Shown here: positions 8,570 through 16,855 of the stretch, one piece after another
How positions within the stretch are numbered: the stretch's first letter is position 1
Layout: each line of letters opens with the position of its first letter
From: Chlorobium sp. N1
GTDB lineage: Bacteria; Bacteroidota; Chlorobiia; Chlorobiales; Chlorobiaceae
DNA: 64,000 nt
Assembly (NCBI RefSeq): GCF_004332115.1
Contig: NZ_SJPA01000007.1
Span: forward strand, 1 to 64,000
Direction: 5' to 3'
Position numbers and translations under genes: made by a program
Notes under the pieces: model-generated
Seen by the model: the letters and a program-made list of their open reading frames with translations, nothing else
What the model was told of the DNA's origin: nothing
Database searches by the model: none

Positions 8570-8802
8570 CGGGGGGCGTGCATTCTGATTCTCTGTCGTG
8601 GTCGTGTGTCTTCTGTAAGGTAAGAAGAAAAATTTTATTACAAACAGTGGGCCTGTCTCTGTATTTTTCTTCTTGTGCTGTTGAGCGCATTCGCCGCCTT
8701 TTTTCTGAGGCGTGAGTTGGTGGGAGGAGCTTCGTCAGGAGTTGGCATAACCGCTTCTTCCGGCATGGCCAAAATACCTTGATTGTGTTTTTGCTGTGCT
8801 GA

Positions 8803-8842
8803 CATGATTACATGTCAGCATGACGGCTTGTCAGCATGATGG
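8803..8842. repeat. CATGNNNN octamer array B (5 units)
   Basis: CATG at 8803, 8811, 8819 and 8835, with CTTG at 8827, gives exact 8-bp spacing. The 70 bp before it share GAGTTGGC and CAAAATAC blocks with the flank of array C. A fragment of an AlbA_2/HATPase regulator gene begins 16 bp downstream. Confidence 0.75.
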
Positions 8843-8857
8843 TGAATTTGCAGAAAA

Positions 8858-8968
8858 GAAATCCAGCGACTGGGTATGGTGTGTCCGTAAGCAATCCAGC
8901 GCGGTGAGTGCAAAGCTCGCATTCATACTACAGGTGAAGCTATTGCGTTACTGAGAGGGGGCAGGCCC
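8858..8968 (+). pseudogene. Collapsed fragment of an AlbA_2/HATPase regulator gene
   Basis: AAATCCAGCGACTGGG and the following 50 bases match 13352-13405 of the larger copy (encoding SSDWAWYIRKQSS). After a deletion, ACAGGTGAAGCTATTG matches about 14308-14330. Only two short pieces of the gene survive. The remaining bases up to the AAA ATPase gene at 9231 hold a short frame (YSIQERDVRIIPCALV) that I do not recognise. Confidence 0.65.
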
Positions 8969-9230
8969 TGTTTGAAAAGAACGCCTGATGACGGATGCTT
9001 GAACGAGCTGTTCTATAGTATTCAGGAGCGCGACGTTCGAATCATCCCATGTGCACTCGTTCGGCAGCTCAGGTCTCTTGGCAAGGGGTTGCAGGTGATT
9101 TGTTTTCTATTGTAACTTCCAGTCAACGGTTCGATAGGTTATACGTGTTCCCGTTTGGAGGGTTTTGTTTGCTGTCGTGGCTATATCGTTGCTGCTACTA
9201 GGCATAAAAACATCGAAGAGAGAGCTTTTT

Positions 9231-10583
9231 ATGATTAAACATCTCAAAATCGTCAATGTCGGACCCGCTCCTGAAATGGAGCTGGAGTTTGGTCAGAGGC
9301 TGAACTTGCTGACAGGCGATAATGGACTGGGGAAAAGCTTCCTGCTCGATATCGCCTGGTGGGCCATGACTCGTAAGTGGCCTGCTGAACTGAATGAAAA
9401 ACTGACTTCCGGTAAGGTGGCATTGCCCACCAGTAAGAAGCAGCCGGCTGAAATTGATTTTTCATTTTCAGCTGCCTCCAAAACCAAGGTGTATACCAGT
9501 ACGTTCGAGCCTCGTCAACAAAGCTGGAGCGTCTCGCAAGGTCGTCCGGCAAACCCGGGTCTGGTTTTTTATGCCCTGGCAGATGGCAGTTTTGCCGTAT
9601 GGGATCCGGCAAGGAACTACTGGAAATCGAAGGGGCATGACGACAGCCAGAAACGCCCACCGGCATATGTCTTCAGCCCCAAGGATGTGTGGGATGGGCT
9701 GCAGAGTAAGGATGGGACATGGCTATGCAATGGCCTGATCCGTGACTGGTCGAGTTGGCAAAAGGAAAATGGAAGAGCGTTTGACTCCCTGATTTCCGTT
9801 CTTAAAGTCTTGTCACCATCACCCGAAGAACCTATTGTCCCAGGTGCATTGACACGCATCAGCCTGGATGATGTTCGAGATATGCCAACCCTGAAAATGC
9901 CTTATGGTCCGGACGTTCCGGTCGTGCATGCCTCATCAGGGATGCGGAGAATCATGTCGCTTGCCTATTTCCTTGTCTGGTGTTGGGAGGAGCATGTCAA
10001 GGCGACAGACCTGCTCGGCGAGTCTTCCTATGGCGCCATGTGGAATGAGGAGTCTGATGCTTACACAGTCGTTCCGGGGCAGGTCCCCAGCGTCAATGCG
10101 ACCAACGCGGTATTCCTGATCGATGAAGTCGAGTCGCACCTGCATCCAAAATGGCAACGGACCGTTATTCCTGCTTTGATGAAGGTTATGGACACTTTGA
10201 CGGAGGCTCCCGGTATTCAGCTGATTGTCGTGACCCATTCACCCCTCATCATGGCTTCGGTGGAGACCCTGTTTGATAAAAAAACGGATGCCTGGTTTGA
10301 CCTTGACCTGGTAGATAGCAAGGTAGAGCTGACGAATCGGCAGTTCATCCGTCGCGGCGACGTCCGGAATTGGCTAACCAGCGATGCATTTGACATGAAA
10401 TCAGGCTATTCAGTCGAAGCTGAGGCGGTGCTGGATCAAGCTGCAGATGCGCTGAGTAACGAAAATTTTGGTAAAGCCGAAGCCTCCAAGCTGGATAGGC
10501 GGCTGCGAGAAGTCCTTTCCGATACGGATCCCTTCTGGATGCGTTGGCGGTATGTTGCCGAAAAGAAAGGGTGGCTCGCATGA
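9231..10583 (+). CDS. AAA ATPase (RecF/OLD-like), Septu PtuA candidate
   Basis: 450 residues from ATG 9231, chosen because AGAGAG lies upstream and MIKHLKIVNVGPAPEMELEF is the standard opening of SMC/RecF-like ATPases. Walker A is GDNGLGKS (about residue 32). Late motifs are the ABC-like signature region with SSGMRR, Walker B FLIDEVESHLHP with the OLD-type HPKWQ sequence, and the H-loop VVTHSPLIMAS. The C-terminus is helical. The stop overlaps the HNH gene start (ATGA), so the proteins are translationally coupled. ATPase plus HNH nuclease in this order is the composition of the Septu anti-phage system. The assignment is by architecture; a different ATPase/HNH system remains possible. Confidence 0.75.
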   Translation: MIKHLKIVNVGPAPEMELEFGQRLNLLTGDNGLGKSFLLDIAWWAMTRKWPAELNEKLTSGKVALPTSKKQPAEIDFSFSAASKTKVYTSTFEPRQQSWSVSQGRPANPGLVFYALADGSFAVWDPARNYWKSKGHDDSQKRPPAYVFSPKDVWDGLQSKDGTWLCNGLIRDWSSWQKENGRAFDSLISVLKVLSPSPEEPIVPGALTRISLDDVRDMPTLKMPYGPDVPVVHASSGMRRIMSLAYFLVWCWEEHVKATDLLGESSYGAMWNEESDAYTVVPGQVPSVNATNAVFLIDEVESHLHPKWQRTVIPALMKVMDTLTEAPGIQLIVVTHSPLIMASVETLFDKKTDAWFDLDLVDSKVELTNRQFIRRGDVRNWLTSDAFDMKSGYSVEAEAVLDQAADALSNENFGKAEASKLDRRLREVLSDTDPFWMRWRYVAEKKGWLA

Positions 10584-11179
10584 TTCATGTCGACGAGCAG
10601 CCCGAGCCGCAATCATTTGATGCCGAGGTTCGCAGCAAAGGGGTCGCCTGGCTTCGGAAGAACCGTATTGCGCTTGATCGTGCACTGCCCAAAGGAGCAA
10701 CGCTCAAACCATTCTGGAGGTCTTGCCTTGATGATCTGCATGTCAGCTACAACCATTACTGCGCCTACCTGGCCATATCCATTGAGCGGGTTACCGGTGG
10801 AGGATCGGTAGACCATTTCATCGCCAAGTCAAAACGTGTAGACCTTGCGTATGAATGGAGCAACTACCGTCTCGCCTGTTCATTGATGAACAGCAGAAAG
10901 CGAGATTATGAAGATGTCCTTGACCCATTTGAGGTAGAGAACGGCTGGTTCCGCCTTGAGTTGGTTTCAGGCCGGATCTATCCCGATCCCGGCTTGCCAG
11001 TGGAGCGGAAGGAAACGGTGCGGGCCACCATAGACAGGCTTGGTCTTGATGATGCCCAGTGCCGGGCAACCCGTGCCAGCCATTTTCAAGAGTATCTTGA
11101 GCTGCTATATCCTGAAGCCTACCTGAGGAAACGTTCGCCGTTTGTGTGGCATGAAGCGTCAAGGCAGGGGCTGCTCTGA
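10580..11179 (+). CDS. HNH endonuclease, Septu PtuB candidate
   Basis: 199 residues starting at ATG 10580, which overlaps the ATPase stop by four bases. The core is CAYLAISIERVTGG, SVDHFIAKSK (the catalytic DH), then AYEWSNYRLACSLMNSRK, the N and H/K part of a beta-beta-alpha metal fold. The zinc-binding cysteine pairs of classic PtuB are only partly present. It would cut DNA or RNA under control of the ATPase partner. A strong terminator follows, closing the two-gene unit. Confidence 0.75.
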   Translation: MIHVDEQPEPQSFDAEVRSKGVAWLRKNRIALDRALPKGATLKPFWRSCLDDLHVSYNHYCAYLAISIERVTGGGSVDHFIAKSKRVDLAYEWSNYRLACSLMNSRKRDYEDVLDPFEVENGWFRLELVSGRIYPDPGLPVERKETVRATIDRLGLDDAQCRATRASHFQEYLELLYPEAYLRKRSPFVWHEASRQGLL

Positions 11180-11232
11180 GCTGGCCACTTTGCCTGTTCG
11201 AATTGCTTGTTTTGTGCCGTGTACTTGCCGAA

Positions 11233-11283
11233 AAGACGGGATTACTGTTGCCTTACGCCAACCCCGTCTTGCTTTGTTTTTTT
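11233..11283 (+). terminator. Terminator after the ATPase/HNH pair
   Basis: AAGACGGG (11233-11240) pairs with CCCGTCTT (11263-11270) across a 22-base loop, followed by GCTTTGTTTTTTT. Confidence 0.7.
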
Positions 11284-11407
11284 AATGAGGTGTGATTTTT
11301 TTTGCCCGTTTTTGATGGTGAATTTGCGACGCATATGCGACGGGCCTTGGTTCGGGAGATTACTTAAGTTATTATTATAAAGTATTTTACGGATTTCATT
11401 GCATCTC

Positions 11408-11447
11408 TACACTGTAGAGGTCAGAAGTTCGAATCTTCTATCGCCCA
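11408..11447 (+). other. 3' end of a tRNA gene (likely attachment site)
   Basis: TAGAGGTC is followed by a canonical T-arm, AGAAG-TTCGAAT-CTTCT, then ATCGCCC and the discriminator A at 11447. This is the 3' part of a tRNA from about the anticodon onward; TACAC before it would fit tRNA-Val(TAC). No matching 5' half (GGGCGAT with a D-arm) lies upstream. A 3' tRNA end without its 5' half is the usual scar or attachment site left by an integrated element. Confidence 0.7.
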
Positions 11448-11457
11448 CACCCCATAT

Positions 11458-11493
11458 AAAGCCCTGTAAGATAAAGACTTACAGGGCTTTTTT
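11458..11493 (+). terminator. Terminator following the tRNA 3' end
   Basis: AAAGCCCTGTAAG pairs perfectly with CTTACAGGGCTTT across a 7-base loop, and a T-run follows. It is probably the native terminator of the disrupted tRNA gene. Confidence 0.85.
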
Positions 11494-11622
11494 CTTGCCC
11501 GGAAATCCTTTCCGGATGCCCCGATTTCCGCGTTTTTGAGCCTTTTTATATTGATTTGCAGAAAGAGACAGCCCAGGGTAAGCTGTGGCAGTGCGTCGGG
11601 CATTGTTTGTCCGGGAAGAGCT

Positions 11623-12627
11623 TTATTCTGCCAGTTTCGCGGCAACGTCTCCAAAATCAGGATTCTCGGCATAGATGCGTTCAAAGTCCGTGCGCATGCG
11701 GGCTTTTTGCCCGAGCTTGCCGTATGCCAGGGCGCGTTCGTACCGGAGGCTATGAAGGAGCTCCCGGTTTCTTCCTTTCGTTCGTCTGAGTGCTGCGCTG
11801 AGCGTGGTGCGGGCAGCCTCATGCATTCCCGCGGTGTTCAAGGCTCGTGCTTTATAGAGCAGCAGTCCGGCATGGAGTTCACTGTCGTTTTCCACCCCGT
11901 CTGCCAGCCTGATGATCCGTTCCGGCGTTGAAGCCCCGTGCTGCTCAAACAGCAGTTCTGCAAGGGAGAGCCTTGCAAGGATGTCCATCGGCTCGATGGC
12001 ATGGAGCTGCTCGATGGTGCGCAGCGCGTCGGCCAAACGTTCCTGCCGCTGGTAGAGTTCGCCGAGGGCAAGCAACGTGCCGGAGCGGTTCGGCCGGATC
12101 AGCACGCTGATTTCTCTTGTCACCGGCAGGGTCAGTTCGGGCTTGAGGCCGTACTTCGTGAAGAGGGTTCCAAGCTGTTCCTTGCGGGCAACTGCGGAGC
12201 GGAGGCTGTTTTCAGCTTCTTCAAGTAATCCCATGCGGAAGGCAAGGACACCGGCAAGCCAGGCCCCGTCGGCAAGGTGCCTTGTCTTGCGGAGATGGTC
12301 GAGCGCTTCGCGTTCCCGGCCTTCGAAGAGCTCCTTGCAGCCGTCAATCAGAGCTTCTTCGTCATCAGGAGTGACCAGCCGCTTGAAAAAGCCCATCGAG
12401 GGGTTCGCTGAGGTGTGCGGCGCCGGGCAGGAGGAGCCGGATTGGGGCTTCAATGTTTTCGTATAAAAGAGTCCGGTTCCCGGGATTCCGGCGGTGACTC
12501 GAGCTCCTTTTGGGCCGATGGTGAACTTTGCTCCACGTGGGCCGACTGAAAGCGAGCCGCCTGATTTGCTGAGGTTCAGCGTAACGCCGGGGAGGATTGT
12601 GAGTCGTCGCCAGAAACGTAAGCTCAT
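11623..12627 (-). CDS. DUF4236 and TPR-repeat protein
   Basis: 334 residues from the ATG at 12627. The frame is open further upstream, but MSLRFWRRLTILPGVTLNLS is the exact kind of start seen in DUF4236 proteins. DUF4236 covers about residues 1-55 (SKSGGSLSVGPRGAKFTIG, GIPGTGLFYT). A linker follows, then helical TPR-like repeats from about residue 85 to the end (LLALGELYQRQERLADALRT, ALAYGKLGQKARMRTDFERI). No enzyme motif; a scaffold role is likely. Octamer array C lies 74 bp upstream of the start, and the tRNA end and terminator lie 130 bp downstream. Confidence 0.75.
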   Translation of the reverse strand: MSLRFWRRLTILPGVTLNLSKSGGSLSVGPRGAKFTIGPKGARVTAGIPGTGLFYTKTLKPQSGSSCPAPHTSANPSMGFFKRLVTPDDEEALIDGCKELFEGREREALDHLRKTRHLADGAWLAGVLAFRMGLLEEAENSLRSAVARKEQLGTLFTKYGLKPELTLPVTREISVLIRPNRSGTLLALGELYQRQERLADALRTIEQLHAIEPMDILARLSLAELLFEQHGASTPERIIRLADGVENDSELHAGLLLYKARALNTAGMHEAARTTLSAALRRTKGRNRELLHSLRYERALAYGKLGQKARMRTDFERIYAENPDFGDVAAKLAE

Positions 12628-12700
12628 GGGGGTGGTGTGTGGGTGTTGTTCCGTGAGGAGTTGGCTGTGCTTTTTAGTATAGTCAAAATACGTCAAATGC

Positions 12701-12756
12701 CCTGTTGCCATATCGACATGATTGCATGGCAGCATGGTGGCTTGCCAGCATGCTGA
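12701..12756. repeat. CATGNNNN octamer array C (7 units)
   Basis: Units start at 12701 (CCTG), 12709 (CATA), 12717, 12725 and 12733 (CATG), 12741 (CTTG) and 12749 (CATG). Units 12717-12756 align base for base with array B with few changes. The array sits between the divergent DUF4236 gene and the AlbA_2 regulator gene. Confidence 0.75.
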
Positions 12757-12918
12757 CGGGATACTTCGGCCCCTCGCGTGGACATGGAGGATGTTTGTAT
12801 GGTTTGGTGGATGCTCTGTTCGTGGCATGATTTCAGAAAAGGGCGCCGGATTCATTAGATTTCCTTCAGTCCTCTGGTTCTGGACGGTTGTGGTTCGGCG
12901 CTGAAGTCATACAGAAAG

Positions 12919-12939
12919 GATCCGCTTGAAAAACGGATC
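12919..12939 (+). promoter_or_regulatory. Small hairpin before the AlbA_2 gene
   Basis: GATCCG (12919-12924) and CGGATC (12934-12939) form a 6-bp stem just upstream of the AAGGAG ribosome site that serves ATG 12958. It could modulate translation. Confidence 0.35.
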
Positions 12940-12957
12940 GTGAAGGAGAATTGTGGA

Positions 12958-14538
12958 ATGAATGCTTTGGGTTTACCGATTGATGTTGAGTCTCTCTTGC
13001 ATGGCCGTTCGGTCGAGTGGGAGCGGCTTGAGTTCAAAAAAGGCTGGAACCCGGAAGGCGTTCTGCACACCATGTGTGCGTTTGCCAACGATTTCCATAA
13101 CCTCGGCGGTGGGTACATCCTGATTGGTATTGAAGAGCGGAACGGCCGACCGGTGCTGCCCCCGGCTGGCATTGATCCTGAAACAATCGACTCCATCCAG
13201 AAGGAGATTCTCGGCCTGGGGAACAATGCCATGTTGCCGGCCTATCATCCCCTCACTCTGCCTGCATGAGTCAAGGACAGGGATATCCTTGTTATCTGGG
13301 TGCCTGGAGGAGAGAGTCGGCCTTACAAGGCAAAGGTCGGCCTGTCGGCTAAATCCAGCGACTGGGCATGGTATATCCGGAAGCAATCCAGCACGATCAG
13401 GGCAAAGCAAGCTGATGAGCAGGAGCTGATCAGCTTGACGGCCAAGGTTCCCTTTGATGACCGGTACAACCAGTCGGCCTCGCTGCAAGATCTTTCCTTG
13501 CGGTTGATTGAGGAGTTTCTCAGGGAGGTCGGGAGCGGATTGGCTGACCAGGCACATGATATGCCTGTCGAGCAACTCGGGCGAATGATGAATATTGTGG
13601 GCGGTTCATCAGAGAGGGCATTTCCCAAGAATGTCGGCTTGATGTTTTTCAACCCCAAGCCGGAGCAGTTTTTCCCTGCGACGCAAATTGACGTGGTCTG
13701 GTTTCCCGATGGGCCTGGCGGTGATGTGTTCGAGGAAAAGAGCTTCACGGGCCCGTTGGACCGCATGACTCGGGATGCCCTCAGCCACATCGAAAGGAAC
13801 TACCTCAAGGAAACGGTTATTAAGCATCCGGATCGAGCGGAAGCCGAACGGCTGTGGAACTACCCTTACTCAGCCATAGAGGAGGCTGTCGTCAACGCGG
13901 TGTATCACCGTTCCTATGAAGATCGCGAGCCTATTGAGGTTCGTATAACGCCTGACGAGTTGATCGTGGTGAGCTACCCTGGGCCGGATAGGTCGGTGAA
14001 TATGAGCGACCTCGTTGCGGGAAAGGCTGTGAGCCGTCGCTATCGCAACCGGCGGATCGGCGAGTTTTTCAAAGAGCTGGATCTGACCGAGGGGCGGTCG
14101 ACCGGGATTCCCAAAATCCTGCGGGCTGTAAAACGGAACGGCTCCCCTGACCCTGAGTTCGAGACAGATGAGGAACGGAACTATTTCCTTGTGAGATTTC
14201 CGGTACACCCGAAATCGGTTCGCCAAGCCGAGACATCTGTCAATCAAAATGATCACGATGGTCATCGCATGACAGGTGAAGCTACAGGTGAAGCTACAGG
14301 TGAAGCTGCAGGTGAAGCTATTGCTTTACTGAGGGTTCTGGCGAATGCTCCGCTATCAAGGAGTGCATCTCAGAATGCTCTCAATCTGAAAAGTCAGGCC
14401 TATTTTAGGGAGCGCTATCTTGAACCGGCCCTTGCCGGCGGTTTGGTTGAGATGACTCTGCCTGATTCACCCCGCAGCCCAAATCAGCGTTATCGTTTGA
14501 CTGACAAAGGACTGATGCTACTGGAAAAGAAAGTCTGA
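12958..14538 (+). pseudogene. AlbA_2/HATPase_c_4 transcriptional regulator, interrupted by an in-frame TGA
   Basis: Starts at ATG 12958 with AAGGAG upstream. The N-terminal AlbA_2 (Schlafen-like) DNA-binding domain reads [40 protein letters not shown] at 13267-13269 interrupts it (HPLTLPA-stop-VKDRDILVIWVPGG); the same frame then runs on without a break to 14538. Downstream parts are the HATPase_c_4 domain (NYPYSAIEEAVVNAVYHRSY, GRSTGIPKIL), a (TGEA)4 linker from a 12-bp tandem repeat (14272-14319), and a winged helix (ALAGGLVEMTLP, YRLTDKGLMLL). CGA-to-TGA is the simplest origin of the stop. Fragments of close relatives occur at about 8.86, 16.67 and 30.1 kb. Confidence 0.8.
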
Positions 14539-15024
14539 CGGGGAGGGTAAGCTATTGCGCATTTCTGCGTTTTTCTCAAGTCGATGCTTGATGAAACGGG
14601 TTGCCCTGCGTGCAGCATTTCAGCTTCTGCTGCCATGAACTGCACGGTGCGGTTCATGGGGCATGATGCGGATGTCCGGTACAGGGCGTACCATGCCCCC
14701 TTTATGGCATTCTACCTGGCTGAAGCTTAGTTCCGCGGAGAGCCTCATCTCTCCCGCACCACGATTCCGACCTACGGCAGGCTGATTTGCCTTGCTGGTA
14801 TGCTGATCGGCTTGATCTTTGTCGGGCGGGCGATGCCGAAAGCCGGGTACATGAGCACTGAACCGGGGCATCTTATCTGGTGTTGTGTGACTGCTTGGCT
14901 GTGGAGAAATGTTTAGAAGCTATCAGGGCGGTTCCTCTTGATTGCCATTTTTTTACATGATGATTCAGTTGCCGAAAGTAACGAAAAGTGTTGCTTTTGT
15001 TGATCGATTCATGTAATTATCAGT
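14539..15024. other. Intergenic stretch with a hairpin and no recognised gene
   Basis: 486 bp. CATGAACTGC (14634) and GCGGTTCATG (14649) form a hairpin. A short frame from 14635 (MNCTVRFMGHDADVRYRAYH) ends after 31 residues and is not recognised. The last 60 bp before the AbiEi gene are AT-rich and probably hold its promoter. Confidence 0.5.
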
Positions 15025-15807
15025 ATGAAACTCTCCACCTACATAGATGGGTTGCTGGAAAAAGGTATCTGTTCCTTCAGCGGTGTTGATGCTGTTTCAG
15101 CTCTTGGCTCCGGCGAAAGTGCCGTTCGCGCTGCCTTGCGTCGGTTACGGCATAAAGGCGAGCTCGCCATGCCCGTACGTGGCTTTTATGTGATTGTTTC
15201 CCCTGAATATCGACAGATGGGATGCCTGCCGGCGAGCCAGTTTATTCCTGCTTTGATGCAGTATCTGAAAGAGCCCTATTATACCGGCCTCCTTTCTGCT
15301 GCCGAGTTCTATGGCGCTGCCCATCAACGCCCTCAGGCCTTTCAGGTTGTAACGGAGCATTCCCGACCAGGAATTATCTGTGGTATGGTCAAAGTGGATT
15401 TCATCAAGCGCAAAAATGCCTCCTTGATGCCGACTCGGGACTTTAAAACTCCGCGTGGCTACCTGAAGGTGTCTACCCCGGAAGTAACCGCTTTTGATGT
15501 GGTGGGCTATCCTCACCATGCAGCAGGACTTGACAATGTCGTTACTGTTCTGGTGGAATTGGCAGAATCGCTTGATCCCGCAGCACTGGCTGCTATAGCC
15601 GATCTTTCACCAGTATCCTGGGCTCAGCGCCTGGGTTATCTTCTTGGATTTATCGGGGAGACGGAACTTGCTGAAGGCTTGGCTGGCTATGTTGCCGAGC
15701 GTAAGCCTGTTCCCGCGCTGTTATCCCCATCGCACCCATCTCATGGCGTTCGGCAGGATCCAAAATGGCGACTATTTCCGAATCAAAGTGTTAATCCTAA
15801 CATATGA
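15025..15807 (+). CDS. AbiEi-type antitoxin/regulator
   Basis: 260 residues. The N-terminal winged helix (MKLSTYIDGLLEKG, then ALRRLRHKGELAMPVRGFYV) and the following domain (YLKEPYYTGLLSAAEFYGAA, DFKTPRGYLKVSTPEVTAFD) are typical of AbiEi, the antitoxin of type IV AbiE systems, which represses its own promoter and counteracts the nucleotidyltransferase toxin AbiEii. The gene reads through fully. The toxin gene directly after it survives only as a 34-residue start, so the antitoxin is now an orphan. Confidence 0.8.
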   Translation: MKLSTYIDGLLEKGICSFSGVDAVSALGSGESAVRAALRRLRHKGELAMPVRGFYVIVSPEYRQMGCLPASQFIPALMQYLKEPYYTGLLSAAEFYGAAHQRPQAFQVVTEHSRPGIICGMVKVDFIKRKNASLMPTRDFKTPRGYLKVSTPEVTAFDVVGYPHHAAGLDNVVTVLVELAESLDPAALAAIADLSPVSWAQRLGYLLGFIGETELAEGLAGYVAERKPVPALLSPSHPSHGVRQDPKWRLFPNQSVNPNI

Positions 15808-15808
15808 T

Positions 15809-15913
15809 ATGATCCCTCTTGATTATATCGCCGAATGGCGCGCCCATGCGCCATGGCAGCAGATGTCCCGGATTGAGCAGGACTTGATCATATGCCGTGA
15901 TTTTGAGCTATAG
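15809..15913 (+). pseudogene. Truncated AbiEii toxin (first 34 residues)
   Basis: ATG 15809 lies two bases after the AbiEi stop. The translation MIPLDYIAEWRAHAPW, QMSRIEQDLIICRDFEL matches the conserved start of AbiEii nucleotidyltransferases (MIP..YI.EWR...PW....VEQDL.I.R). TAG at 15911 ends it; the catalytic GSxxxxxD region is gone, so no toxin can be made. Confidence 0.75.
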
Positions 15914-15987
15914 GGTTTAGCCCCCAACCTGAATCTCAGCAAGGAGCCTGCCTTCCAGTGGGGGGCGGGGAAATTCGTTCTAGGAAA

Positions 15988-16078
15988 TTGACCCTATCAA
16001 GCACGTGCTCCCAATCCCTTACGTTTCACCAGAGATAGCAATTTCAGGGCCGGTCCGGCAGGTTTCTTCTCTCCACGT
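15988..16078 (-). pseudogene. 3' fragment of a NadS-like HTH antitoxin gene
   Basis: This stretch aligns with 17759-17849, the end of the complete antitoxin gene (encoding [12 protein letters not shown]), with scattered differences. The fragment breaks off near 16078, where a toxin fragment on the other strand begins, which marks a deletion junction. Confidence 0.7.
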
Positions 16079-16092
16079 TCGCACTTCTCCTG

Positions 16093-16194
16093 ACCATCGG
16101 CTTTTCGAAGAAATCACAAAAGACACCGGCGCAGGAGATCGCGCTGGCCGAACAGAGAAAAAAAGATTATGAGAAGCGACTGGAAAAGGGATGA
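16093..16194 (+). pseudogene. C-terminal fragment of a HigB-like (Gp49/DUF891) toxin
   Basis: The plus strand reads [20 protein letters not shown], then [11 protein letters not shown] and a stop at 16192. This is the conserved C-terminus of phage-derived Gp49-like HigB toxins. The N-terminal two thirds are missing. It overlaps the antitoxin gene start by 26 bp, as in intact higBA operons. Confidence 0.75.
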
Positions 16195-16462
16195 ACTGCA
16201 GGTGTTCATCGATGAACAAAAAGCCACCCGCCCCGGCTTCGCCGAAGGCTATGGCGAGGGGTACCGGAATTTCCGCATCGGCGTCATGCTCAAACAGGCC
16301 CGACTCAATACCGGCATGTCACAGGTCGAGGTGGCAGAGAGGCTGAAAACCAACAAGTCGGCAATATCCCGCATAGAGAACCATGCCGAAGACGTCAAGC
16401 TCTCCACCCTCGTCAACTACTGCGAAGCGCTTGGCAAGAAACTTGACCTCCTCATTCATTGA
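16169..16462 (+). CDS. XRE-family antitoxin (HigA-like)
   Basis: 97 residues. A charged N-terminal helix ([17 protein letters not shown]) precedes a complete Cro/C1-type [63 protein letters not shown]. This is the standard partner of Gp49-like HigB toxins, and it overlaps the surviving toxin C-terminus. The toxin is truncated, so the gene is an orphan antitoxin that may still act as a repressor. Confidence 0.8.
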   Translation: MRSDWKRDELQVFIDEQKATRPGFAEGYGEGYRNFRIGVMLKQARLNTGMSQVEVAERLKTNKSAISRIENHAEDVKLSTLVNYCEALGKKLDLLIH

Positions 16463-16673
16463 ATGGCCGCCAGCCTTGAAACAGGGCTGGCACCCATACC
16501 TCTCCCCTCTCATTACAGCAAAGCCCTATTCAGTGTTTGAATAATCAGTCATTATGTGCCGGGAGTGATTGTAATGCATGATATATCATTCCATCATGCA
16601 TGAGGCTGGCTTGGGTATTGATTGTGTCGCCGAAGGCCCGGGACGCCCTGTCGAAAAGGGGAACGCTGTCTTG

Positions 16674-16800
16674 ATTGGCACCTCTTGCCGGCGGTTTGAT
16701 CCGGATGACTCTCTCTGGCCCGATTGAATCGGGTGCGGCCCATGATGAGGCTCATGATCAGGCCCATGATCAGGCCCATGACCTGAGCGCTTCCGGGGGC
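16674..16800 (+). pseudogene. Fragment of an AlbA_2/HATPase regulator (linker region)
   Basis: CTTGCCGGCGGTTTGATCCGG resembles the LAGGLVEMTL coding region of the larger gene at about 14430, and the following frame encodes EAHDQAHDQAHD, the repetitive linker seen in this regulator family. The rest is lost. The 210 bp before it contain no recognisable gene. Confidence 0.5.
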
Positions 16801-16855
16801 AAATCCATGCCGGCCCGTGCCGATGGTTTTCAGCGCACGCCGCCGTGTTTCGGGC

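Noticed and set aside
13267-13269. TGA read as selenocysteine
   Set aside because: No SECIS-like hairpin directly follows and the family has an ordinary residue here.
16570-16610. ATGCATGATATATCAT-type palindromes as a fifth octamer array
   Set aside because: CATG occurs but not at 8-bp steps.
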